Source: Candidatus Gastranaerophilales bacterium (GTDB taxonomy: Bacteria; Cyanobacteriota; Vampirovibrionia; Gastranaerophilales; Gastranaerophilaceae). Taken from it: a DNA stretch of 35,308 nucleotides. Shown piece after piece: positions 22,807 to 30,394 of the stretch. The position numbers were made by a program, and so were the translations under genes. The notes beneath the pieces are model-generated. The model made no database searches. It was given only the letters and a program-made list of their open reading frames with translations, and was not told the origin of the DNA. The stretch is taken from assembly GCA_944322555.1 (NCBI GenBank), contig CALUPJ010000129.1, positions 1 through 35,308 of the forward strand, in the 5' to 3' direction. The number at the start of each line of letters is the position of its first letter. Position 1 is the stretch's first letter.

Positions 22807-23668
22807 AAAATGGTTTCAGCTTGCGGAAGAAGGAGCAGGAAACAAACGACTGCTGCTTACTAAATATATTTATGACCTGTTTGGCGAAATTCCGGTCAGA
22901 ATTATAGCCTTTTTTGTCGTACTCTCTGTTTTTATAAAAGCCAAAGAGCGCCGAAGAGCCGTGGAAAAATTCTGCAAACTTATTAATAAACCGCCATTTT
23001 TCGGTGCCTTTAGACTGTTTTTAAATTACGGAAACTCTCTTGTGGATAAATTCATTTCATTTCTCGGAAAATTAAATCCCGATAAATTTATACTGGATAA
23101 CAGGGACATATATAAGGGTGCATTCTTTATAACAACACATATAGGTAATGTTGAAATTCTACGCACTCTTTTTCAGTCCGATAAATTTCCGCATCCCAAA
23201 CGGGTTAACGTGTTTTTGCAATCAAATGCCTGCACTATTTTTAATAATTTTCTGAGAACTTTGCAATTAAATCTTAATATAGATGTATTTCCCGTAGAAG
23301 ACATTGATGCCGAAACTTCCATTCTTATATCCGAACGCTTGCAAAACGGAGAACCTGTCTTTATGGCAGGTGACCGAGTCTCGGCACAAAACGTAAACAA
23401 GGTTTATGAAGCGGATTTTCTCGGCAAAAAAATTAAACTACCGCTCGGCACACTTAAGTTTGCACTTATGCTCAATTGTCCGATATATTTTATCGTTTGT
23501 GCAAAAGAAGGTAATAAATACATAGTACATACGCAGAAATTCCAGCAGCTTAGACAAAAACGCAGTGAAAACCTTGAAGATTTAAAAGAAGCATATGCGC
23601 ACTTTCTTGAAGAGTACGCACTTAAATACCCTTATCAGTTCTATCATTTTCATGACATAACGGAATAA
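22799..23668 (+). CDS. LpxL/HtrB-like lipid acyltransferase (COG4261-like)
   Basis: 289 aa. The opening WFQLAEEGAGNKRLLL, a membrane anchor near residues 33-47, and the catalytic H-x4-E of THIGNVE (His114, Glu119) place it in the lipid A acyltransferase-like family; the COG4261 branch is typical of aryl polyene clusters. It may acylate the lipid anchor of the product. ATG 22799 has GGAG ten bases upstream; the frame is open to 22724 but that lies within the small ORF. It is the last gene of the operon. Its stop abuts the terminator of the convergent pilus operon. In known clusters a glycosyltransferase often adjoins; here there is none. Confidence 0.85.
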   Translation: MGKKWFQLAEEGAGNKRLLLTKYIYDLFGEIPVRIIAFFVVLSVFIKAKERRRAVEKFCKLINKPPFFGAFRLFLNYGNSLVDKFISFLGKLNPDKFILDNRDIYKGAFFITTHIGNVEILRTLFQSDKFPHPKRVNVFLQSNACTIFNNFLRTLQLNLNIDVFPVEDIDAETSILISERLQNGEPVFMAGDRVSAQNVNKVYEADFLGKKIKLPLGTLKFALMLNCPIYFIVCAKEGNKYIVHTQKFQQLRQKRSENLEDLKEAYAHFLEEYALKYPYQFYHFHDITE

Positions 23669-23693
23669 AAAAAAGCTGCAATCTCTTGCAGCT
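23667..23693 (-). terminator. Terminator of the pilus operon
   Basis: AGCTGCAA-loop-TTGCAGCT (23674-23693), a perfect eight-pair stem with a 4-nt loop, followed on the minus strand by a run of eight T. It lies 36 bp after the usher stop. The plus-strand side lacks a T tract. Confidence 0.88.
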
Positions 23694-23728
23694 GTGCACA
23701 TATATGTGTTTATGTTAAATAGAACTTT

Positions 23729-26700
23729 TTATAGCGCCAATGTCTTATACTCAAGATTCTGGTTTTTGACATCGGTCGGATTCTGGTAATCATACGGTAT
23801 GAAAATACTTATTTCACTTCTTTCGGGCAGTTTTTCAAGACCGTATGCATCGACAAATTTTTCATCAAGTTTAAGCGTATATTTTCCAGGTGCAAGTCCT
23901 GAAATATAGAATTGGCCGGAAGCATCTACAGTTGAATAATTAACTTCTTCACCGTTTGCATCAAGAAGTACGACAACGAAATCGGTAATCTTCAAATCCC
24001 GCTCAAAATCATCAGTTATTTTTAATACTCCGGAGACGGAACCAACAGTGCTTGCAAGCGGTAATTCAAGTTTTGTCGTCAAGCCTTTATCAATTTTTAT
24101 TGTTTTGGAAATCAAATCGTTTGTAAGTGGTGCTACGGTAATCGGAAGTGAATCCATGTCAAGAGAAACCGTATAAATTCCGCTGCTCAGCGTTGCCGAA
24201 GCTACGCGTCCTGCTCTGTTTGTATATTCTCTTTCAGACGACCAGCTTGTTATGAGAGGTATATCTTTGACAGGAATATCAATTTTCTTATCAAATTTTC
24301 CGTTTTTGTTAATATCAATAAACGCAATAGCTTCAAAAATACCCTTATCTTCAAACTCATCTCCGATTGATTTCAAACCGTGATGAAATACCTGAAATGC
24401 ATCATTAAATATAAAGTTAACAGAATGCCTGCTGGTTGTAGGCGTAAACATATTATCGATAAAATAACCGCCGTTTTTGGAATATTGATATCCGACAGTT
24501 ATCATTTGACCTGATTTTGCCCTGTAACCTATGTTGACATTAAAATCGTTCCCGCCCTGACCGTGATAGCGGAAACCCCACCCGAGTCCGAGAGTTATAC
24601 GTTTCCAGGTCGGAAAAACATAGCCGAAACGAAACATATTATAATCATTTTTGTATCCCATGGCCTCATAATCAACAAAACTGTGCCCGAACTGGAACTT
24701 ACCTTTATTGTCGGGAATGGGAACATTAAGCATTGCATATGTATCGGCATATTTTGAGCTGTAATTTCTGTTTAAAGAGTTCGGCATATCATATCTTGTA
24801 TCATATACGCTTTCTCTGCGTCCAAGCTCAACACGCGCCCATTTTTTAATATCACGGGAAACATTAAAATCATAGTAATAGTTTTTATTTCTGCCCAAAT
24901 CGTTGGCACCGCGTCTGTGGAAAGTATTAAATCTGACATTTGCAACTTTGGGAATACGGGTCGAAGCTCCGATATTATACTCGTCAAATGCTATTGTACC
25001 GCCGTGATAGCGATGATTCATATTGGAATAGTATTTATTATAACCGCCGTTTACGTTGGTCGAATTAAAACTAAAGCTTCCCTGTGCCCGTCCGCCGGTT
25101 CTGTCATTTTTGGAAGTTGCATCGGTACTTGCGATATAAAAATCAGGTGAGGTGTTATAAAGTTCAACCCTTGCACTTGCACTTTTGGGTTTAAAAATCT
25201 TCCACCCGTACTTGGTTAAATCTTTGGAATACTCACCCGTTCCCTTTACAATATACCCTGCGTGGGTGTATTCTTCTCTGACATCGTGGGCAACACTGAC
25301 GCCTGCCGTTCCGCGAAGTTTTAAATTCGGATCTCTTTTACTTACATATTCAATACTGTTTAAAGAAGTTGCCCCTTCAAGATAGTTTACGTTTTTCTGT
25401 GTTCCGGAAACAAGCAGAGTATCATTGGTCGGGATTCTGTATATCACACTTGTCCCGTGCTTATCATAAATCTTATCACCCGTTAATCTTGATTCAAATG
25501 TTACGTTATCTTTTATCCCGTATTGATAATCTATACCCGCTGCCACCTTTTTGTTATTACCGCGGTATATATTTGAACCTTCTCTGAACAAACGGTTTTG
25601 ATATCCCCAGACACCGGCAAAAGCAGAACCCCTCTGTTCTTTTTCAAAAGGCCTGTCACCGTATAGTGAATATCTTTCTTCTTTAATAACTTCAGTTGTT
25701 CCGTCTTCATTAATTTCTTCAATCTTTATTTTTTCAACTTTTGAAGGCAATGACATGTCAGAAAGCGTGTAATATCCTGCATAAGTACTTAATGTAACAG
25801 GTTCACCGTCGTTAACCGTAACCCTTACAAGGCTTGTAGGTTTAACATAACCGTTAAGTTTATAGACAGGAGTTTTATCGTAATCATAGTTCCAGACCTG
25901 AACTCCGAAAATATTTGTACCAATTGCGGCATCAACATCGCTTCTGCCTTTTACTTTTCCTAATTCGTACCAGTATTTTTCCTTTCCGGTCTTTTTATCC
26001 TTAATACTGTTCATATAAGTAGCGGTCAAACCGCCGAACATAAAGGCATCCTGCCTGTAATGGAACATATTTGCTTCAGCACGATATTTTCCGCCAAAAG
26101 CGTTACCTGAAATACTCAAAGCCGTATTACCCGATATTGTATCATTTATACTGTGGAAATTAAGTCCCTTAGTCGACATATTATCGTTAATCATATTATT
26201 ATGAAGTCCGATTGTATTTAATGAAATAATTCCGTTCTTTTTAGGCGTAACCACATCTTTATATGCCTTTGGACTGTTATCTTCTTCATATATATCCGCT
26301 CCCGTATGAAGAATAGGAACATCACGCCCTATACTGGCACTTATGGTAAGTGAAGAATAATCGGTTGTAAGCTTTATACCCATAATCTTTTCGGCAGTTT
26401 CAGGTTGAATAAAAGCTTCATTCATCACATTATCCATAATACCCTGACGCAAAAATACCGGAGATTTTCTCTGCGTTATCTGGTTGTTAATAAATACTCC
26501 TCTATCGGTAATTATACCATTTTGACCGTCATAGGTCGTAAAATTAATTATTTTATTAACTCTGTCCGCTGTATAATGAATGGCAAATAGATCTGCAAGC
26601 TGTTTAAACGGCACAAGTATCTCTGCCCCGTCGCCTACCATGATTTCCACATCTTCATAATATCTGTTATTTATTGTTATGTATGTAATTGTAGAATCGT

Positions 26701-26773
26701 TTGCGAATGACGGCTGGCAAAGACACATGCCGGTTAAAACCGCTATTAATATGTACTTAATTCTATTTAACAT
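23729..26773 (-). CDS. Outer-membrane usher-like protein of a divergent chaperone-usher pilus
   Basis: 1014 aa with signal peptide (residues 1-24). Residues about 28-150 resemble a copper-amine-oxidase N-terminal (stalk-type) domain (VPFKQLADLF, then INNQ). The middle is a long aromatic beta-rich region compatible with an usher barrel, including VWNYDYDKTPVYKLNGYVKP and PVTLSTYAGYYTLSDMSLP, like the ushers of alternative (CFA/I, Ecp) systems. The C-terminus (about 790-1014) has SdrD/carboxypeptidase-regulatory-like beta-sandwiches, with FIDINKNGKFD as a Ca-binding-type loop. It is the last of five co-oriented genes after two pilin-like genes and a PapD-like chaperone. ATG 26773 lacks a clear ribosome site and sits beside a small hairpin. 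The usher role is inferred mainly from context and layout. Confidence 0.72.
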   Translation of the reverse strand: MLNRIKYILIAVLTGMCLCQPSFANDSTITYITINNRYYEDVEIMVGDGAEILVPFKQLADLFAIHYTADRVNKIINFTTYDGQNGIITDRGVFINNQITQRKSPVFLRQGIMDNVMNEAFIQPETAEKIMGIKLTTDYSSLTISASIGRDVPILHTGADIYEEDNSPKAYKDVVTPKKNGIISLNTIGLHNNMINDNMSTKGLNFHSINDTISGNTALSISGNAFGGKYRAEANMFHYRQDAFMFGGLTATYMNSIKDKKTGKEKYWYELGKVKGRSDVDAAIGTNIFGVQVWNYDYDKTPVYKLNGYVKPTSLVRVTVNDGEPVTLSTYAGYYTLSDMSLPSKVEKIKIEEINEDGTTEVIKEERYSLYGDRPFEKEQRGSAFAGVWGYQNRLFREGSNIYRGNNKKVAAGIDYQYGIKDNVTFESRLTGDKIYDKHGTSVIYRIPTNDTLLVSGTQKNVNYLEGATSLNSIEYVSKRDPNLKLRGTAGVSVAHDVREEYTHAGYIVKGTGEYSKDLTKYGWKIFKPKSASARVELYNTSPDFYIASTDATSKNDRTGGRAQGSFSFNSTNVNGGYNKYYSNMNHRYHGGTIAFDEYNIGASTRIPKVANVRFNTFHRRGANDLGRNKNYYYDFNVSRDIKKWARVELGRRESVYDTRYDMPNSLNRNYSSKYADTYAMLNVPIPDNKGKFQFGHSFVDYEAMGYKNDYNMFRFGYVFPTWKRITLGLGWGFRYHGQGGNDFNVNIGYRAKSGQMITVGYQYSKNGGYFIDNMFTPTTSRHSVNFIFNDAFQVFHHGLKSIGDEFEDKGIFEAIAFIDINKNGKFDKKIDIPVKDIPLITSWSSEREYTNRAGRVASATLSSGIYTVSLDMDSLPITVAPLTNDLISKTIKIDKGLTTKLELPLASTVGSVSGVLKITDDFERDLKITDFVVVLLDANGEEVNYSTVDASGQFYISGLAPGKYTLKLDEKFVDAYGLEKLPERSEISIFIPYDYQNPTDVKNQNLEYKTLAL

Positions 26774-26851
26774 TCAAAGATTTTCTCAAAATCTCTTTCT
26801 TTTAGTTCCACATTCAGGCTGTTCCGTGCCTGTACTTTTTTAATCTTTTGT

Positions 26852-26868
26852 CGGGCATCCCTTGCCCG
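26852..26868 (-). other. Intercistronic hairpin between pilin and usher genes
   Basis: CGGGCA and TGCCCG with a 5-nt loop, 22 bp after the pilin stop. On the minus strand it has no T tract, so it is more likely a 3'-end stabiliser or pause site than a terminator. It could favour pilin over usher expression. Confidence 0.5.
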
Positions 26869-26889
26869 GAATTTTTCTATTTAACACAT

Positions 26890-27504
26890 CTATTTACTGA
26901 CTGCCGTAAATGTAACGGTAGCACGATATGCACCCGCTTCGTCCTGTCCTACGGAATAAGTATTCACGACAGGTGTTTGTCCTACTGTCTGTGTAAGTGT
27001 ACCTTCCGTACCGTTATTAACTTTTACTGCCCAGCAGTCACCATATTGTGTGGAATTCGTAAACCCGACACTCATCGGGTTAGTAATACCCATTGTTAAC
27101 GGGTATGCAATTACATTTCTGTTCTCATTCCCTCCTATTCTTGCGTTTTCTATTGCCGAAGCTGTCGGCAGCGATGCAGTATTTCCAAAAAGTAAACATC
27201 CGTTTTGACCATATGCAGAAACTTCTCCGCCATCCATAGAAAGAATTGAAGAAGTAACAATAAAATCATAATCCTCATCAGTTCCGTTTGTTTGTAATTT
27301 GAAAGACGCACTCAATCCGGTGTTAACTCCGTTTGCGGGGTTTATCGTTCCGGTTTCCTGAGAGGTTATTTTTGAAATTGCTACGGAAGGTTGAACGTCC
27401 GTTGTTACGGACTGTTCAACTTCCGCGTAGCCATAAGTCTGTACCGTGCCAATTAGCACGGTTGTTATTAATATTAACGATTTTATTAAATTATTATTTT
27501 TCAA
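26890..27504 (-). CDS. Secreted pilin-like subunit, 204 aa
   Basis: Signal peptide at residues 1-25 (cleavage near TYG or GYA). The mature part is low in charge and rich in Thr, Asn and Gly. It starts TTDVQPSVAISKITSQETGT and ends in an alternating hydrophobic strand AYRATVTFTAVSK, as expected for subunits completed by donor-strand exchange. The start is TTG 27504 with AAGGTGG just upstream; no early ATG exists. It lies 8 bp after the 217-aa subunit gene. Two cysteines (CLLF and CWAV) could form a disulphide. Which subunit is major cannot be told. Confidence 0.68.
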   Translation of the reverse strand: MKNNNLIKSLILITTVLIGTVQTYGYAEVEQSVTTDVQPSVAISKITSQETGTINPANGVNTGLSASFKLQTNGTDEDYDFIVTSSILSMDGGEVSAYGQNGCLLFGNTASLPTASAIENARIGGNENRNVIAYPLTMGITNPMSVGFTNSTQYGDCWAVKVNNGTEGTLTQTVGQTPVVNTYSVGQDEAGAYRATVTFTAVSK

Positions 27505-27512
27505 TTTCCACC

Positions 27513-28166
27513 TTATAAGGCTGTTTCAGTCATTGTTAATGTTGCCTGATATTGACCGTCCGTATCATGAGTTGAGAAAGTATTTGTATCGTTTGAACCT
27601 GATACGGTGCATGTAAATGTTTCAATACCGTTGTTCATTGTGTATTTAATCTTGTCCGTATCCCATGTTGCCGAGAGCGATTCATCAGGTCCGTCTTCAC
27701 GGTTAGGAGTTATCGTAAGCGGAAACGCAATTGCATCAGGATTTTCACCCGTTGTAGGGCTTCCGCCCGTAATATTTGTTACTGCTGTTGCCGCAGGCGG
27801 AACATCTATTTTTGTAAATACCATTTTCAGGTTTTTGCAATCGCCGTCCGCACCGTATAAACATTTGGTTGTACCGGCAGCCGTCGGGCAAGTGCCTACA
27901 AGATAAAAATCCTGTGTTCTGTTGTTTGAAATAACTTTAAATACGCCTGTCATAGCCGTATCAATTGTGGCAGAAGAGTATTCCGTCCCATAAGATACGT
28001 CGGATGCATTAGGTTCCGTCTCGGTTGCGATTCTTAAATAATCGGCAAGATTCAGCGTGTAAACCGCCGTATCCTGAGATTGAGCATCCGCACCGCCCGC
28101 CGCGTATACACCCGTTGCACCAAGCAGCAGAGCCAGTGTGATTGGTAATAGTTTTGTGATTTTCAT
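27513..28166 (-). CDS. Secreted pilin-like subunit, 217 aa
   Basis: Signal peptide MKITKLLPITLALLLGATGVYA. The mature protein is acidic, Thr-rich and beta-predicted, with cysteines at TCPTAAGTTKCLYG, GDCKN and TFTCTVSG, allowing two disulphides. The C-terminus YQATLTMTETAL resembles the last strand of the 204-aa subunit, so the two are probably paralogous subunits. ATG 28166 has AAGGAAGG nine bases upstream. It follows the chaperone gene by 23 bp. Confidence 0.7.
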   Translation of the reverse strand: MKITKLLPITLALLLGATGVYAAGGADAQSQDTAVYTLNLADYLRIATETEPNASDVSYGTEYSSATIDTAMTGVFKVISNNRTQDFYLVGTCPTAAGTTKCLYGADGDCKNLKMVFTKIDVPPAATAVTNITGGSPTTGENPDAIAFPLTITPNREDGPDESLSATWDTDKIKYTMNNGIETFTCTVSGSNDTNTFSTHDTDGQYQATLTMTETAL

Positions 28167-28189
28167 TGTGGGGTACCTTCCTTTCTTTC

Positions 28190-29014
28190 TTAAATTTCAC
28201 CGTTGATTCTTAATATTGCGTCTTTCTTTATATTTTTTCTGTTATCTTTTTCATCAAAGTAGGAGAAAACAAGCCTCAGCGTATATTCTCCGGGAGCTTT
28301 GATTTTAGAAGTATCTATCTTTTGTCTGGCAACATAACTGTTGTTATCTCCGACAACATTACCGTCTACAGGATATTCGGCAATCAGTTTTTTGCCCTGA
28401 ATAATTTGATATGTACCGCTGTAGCGGATTTTACTGTTACCTGTAGACAAAACTTTCATCTCCGTATACAAACCGTCTTTTTGCTGAACGATTTTGAAAT
28501 ACTCAATATCGGCTTTTTTAACAAAATTGCCTTTGTCAACATAGACCGGCACTCCCACTCTTGTTTTTAAAAGAAGCTGTGCACCTATACCGCTTCCGCC
28601 CGTATAAGGAACACTGAATTCTTTTGCATTTACATCTTCAAAATAAAGAACTGCTCTGGATTCTCCCTCCGGCAAAGTTTTTACATTTGCGATATTAACC
28701 CGCACCTTCTGAGCTTTGCCTGCAGGAACCGTAAATTCTGACGGTACAAATCTTATTCTGTCGGAAATATCATGAATATCACCTTTACCGTCAAGCATAA
28801 TCATCTCACTCTTATCCGAAATCTTAAAATATCCCGGATATGCTCTGTAGCGGACGGCCTTCGTTGTATCTCCCTTAATTTCTATTGCTGTTGTTACATA
28901 ATTATTCTTAATTTTATTTGCATTTATTTCAATTCTTGTCGGAGATACCGTGACAGATGCAAAAGCAGGTATTCCCATACATAAAGCAACTAACAAACCT
29001 AAAATCTTTTTCAT
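28190..29014 (-). CDS. PapD-like periplasmic pilus chaperone
   Basis: 274 aa; signal peptide to PAFA (1-19), then SVTVSPTRIEI and an immunoglobulin-like first domain with VRYRAYPGYFKI, RIRFVPSEFTVPAGKAQKVRVNI and ESRAVLYFED, which is the F1-G1 region of pilus chaperones. A second beta domain follows (to 274). Such chaperones hold subunits by donor-strand complementation and hand them to the usher. ATG 29014 directly follows the stop of the upstream gene, with GGGAGAG upstream. The resemblance is to the alternative-type chaperones (CfaA/EcpB group) rather than PapD itself. Confidence 0.82.
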   Translation of the reverse strand: MKKILGLLVALCMGIPAFASVTVSPTRIEINANKIKNNYVTTAIEIKGDTTKAVRYRAYPGYFKISDKSEMIMLDGKGDIHDISDRIRFVPSEFTVPAGKAQKVRVNIANVKTLPEGESRAVLYFEDVNAKEFSVPYTGGSGIGAQLLLKTRVGVPVYVDKGNFVKKADIEYFKIVQQKDGLYTEMKVLSTGNSKIRYSGTYQIIQGKKLIAEYPVDGNVVGDNNSYVARQKIDTSKIKAPGEYTLRLVFSYFDEKDNRKNIKKDAILRINGEI

Positions 29015-29875
29015 CTACATCTCTCCCTCTCTTAAAATATATTTAACTCTGTTTTGATAATTTCCGGCAGGTATGGGTTTTCCGTCAGCACCCTCGACAG
29101 AAAACTCCACAGATACAAACTCGTTATCTGCGGGAGCTTTCCCTCTGGCGAGGATAATTTCTCTTCCCGGAGTTATTAAAGCTCTTTCCTGAAGCCTGTT
29201 AGTAACTCCGCCCGATGCGCTTACCGTTCTTACATAATAATTTCCGGTCATTTCGCCAAAATCTGTCGTGTCCAAAGATAGTATCCAGTCGGTATTTGAG
29301 CGTATATAAATCATCGGAGAAGTTTCCGAAGCTATTTTTCTGTTCTTGCTGAAAACATCAGCCGCACTCACCGTAATTCTCGGCATTTCGGAATAAGTAT
29401 TAAGCTGATGAACAGGGGGAACAATAAACTGTAGATTAAACATTGACATACAGGCAATCTCTTTTGTCTCCATATCAGTTGCCTGAACCTCAAACGGAAT
29501 ATTGTAAACACCCGCAGGAACAATGCCGTAATTCTTAATCTTTGCCGTCATCACCTTCGCCGTTCCGCCCATATTCGCATCCCAAAATATATTGGAATAC
29601 TCATTGTACCTCAAATAAACGTCCTCCCTTGTATTGTTTATAAACAAATACTCCAAAGGAATTGACACACTCCCGTCCTCTTTTGTCACAGTCTCTTGAA
29701 GCGGTCTTACCGCAATATAATAATTTGTCCCGTCATCACTGTTAACAATCAATGTCCGCTCTATATTATTAGACGTCACAAGCGTATCGCCCTGATAATC
29801 TATAATCACCATTGCACCTTCTGATTTCACGCCTAAAAAAAGCACGAATATTGCTGTGAGTAATAACTTTTTCAT
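29015..29875 (-). CDS. Secreted two-domain pilus protein, possible tip subunit
   Basis: 286 aa, first gene of the pilus operon. Signal peptide MKKLLLTAIFVLFLGVKSEG. Two beta domains of similar plan can be seen: each ends with a PAG-x-Y turn followed by an alternating strand (VPAGVYNIPFEVQ near 128 and IPAGNYQNRVKYIL near 271). That is the usual last-strand form of pilin or spore-coat-U domains. A two-domain subunit at one end of such an operon is often the tip adhesin, but it could also be a second chaperone. The start has only AAGAAAG upstream. It is preceded by a promoter with a tandem palindromic operator. Confidence 0.62.
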   Translation of the reverse strand: MKKLLLTAIFVLFLGVKSEGAMVIIDYQGDTLVTSNNIERTLIVNSDDGTNYYIAVRPLQETVTKEDGSVSIPLEYLFINNTREDVYLRYNEYSNIFWDANMGGTAKVMTAKIKNYGIVPAGVYNIPFEVQATDMETKEIACMSMFNLQFIVPPVHQLNTYSEMPRITVSAADVFSKNRKIASETSPMIYIRSNTDWILSLDTTDFGEMTGNYYVRTVSASGGVTNRLQERALITPGREIILARGKAPADNEFVSVEFSVEGADGKPIPAGNYQNRVKYILREGEM

Positions 29876-29912
29876 GAAAAAACTTTCTTATTTAATAAGA
29901 CCGGACACTTTG

Positions 29913-29940
29913 ATTGTAACAATTTGTAACAAAACTTCAA
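29913..29940 (-). promoter_or_regulatory. Promoter of the pilus operon
   Basis: Minus strand TTGAAG (29940-29935), 16-bp spacer, TACAAT (29918-29913), 38 bp before the first ATG. Spacer and -10 are covered by two palindromic boxes. Confidence 0.55.
29914..29932. promoter_or_regulatory. Tandem palindromic operator, two TTGTAACAA boxes
   Basis: TTGTAACAA at 29914-29922 and again at 29924-29932. Each is a perfect palindrome around its central base, and the repeat period is 10 bp, one helical turn. They cover the spacer and most of the -10 of the pilus promoter, the position for a repressor binding cooperatively. No regulator gene adjoins. Confidence 0.55.
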
Positions 29941-30010
29941 CAGAAATTTGAAAAAAATCATACAATCAGACCAGATATGGGGGTAAAAATCATCCGTTTG
30001 GCGTAGAAAA

Positions 30011-30277
30011 CTAATCGTGCCCTATGCGGAACCAGTTAACAAACCTGTTAAAAAGCGTACTGTCAGGAATATCTTCTTCCTTGAGTTCCGAATCCATTGT
30101 GATTTCATTTTCCACTTTGTCATCTTCCGCCCTTTCAAACAAATCATCCTCAGGCTGATCTTTGCGTTTTCTGTTCCGGCGCATATACATACCGCCGCCG
30201 CCGAGTCCGCCGCCGTCTTTATATGCTGCCTGTGCTTTGTTGATTGGGTTAAGATTATTGAAATCAAAAGACATCAT
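30011..30277 (-). CDS. Small Gly-rich, acidic-tailed hypothetical protein, 88 aa
   Basis: ATG 30277 (or 30274) with GGAG upstream; the frame is open to 30301 but without a ribosome site. The product has a central glycine patch (DGGGLGGGGMYMRR), a basic cluster (RRNRKRK), then an acidic stretch, and ends FNRFVNWFRIGHD, a possible amphipathic helix. There is no signal peptide. I recognise no family. TATAAT at 30293-30288 lies ten bases before ATG, so the 5' UTR may be only a few bases. It stands between the pilus operon and the repeat-containing membrane protein, all on the minus strand. Confidence 0.6.
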   Translation of the reverse strand: MMSFDFNNLNPINKAQAAYKDGGGLGGGGMYMRRNRKRKDQPEDDLFERAEDDKVENEITMDSELKEEDIPDSTLFNRFVNWFRIGHD

Positions 30278-30287
30278 TCTGTCTCCG

Positions 30288-30293
30288 ATTATA
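30288..30293 (-). promoter_or_regulatory. -10 box for the 88-aa gene
   Basis: Consensus TATAAT on the minus strand, ten bases before ATG 30277; no good -35. The GGAG ribosome site lies between the two, so the true start point decides whether it is transcribed. Confidence 0.4.
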
Positions 30294-30394
30294 CATTGCA
30301 TGTTTATTATAAACCATGTTTGAATATTTTTCTATATTACCAAACCAAAAATACTCTGTTTCCGGTATAACGATAAAGTTTGGCATTGTTTAAT

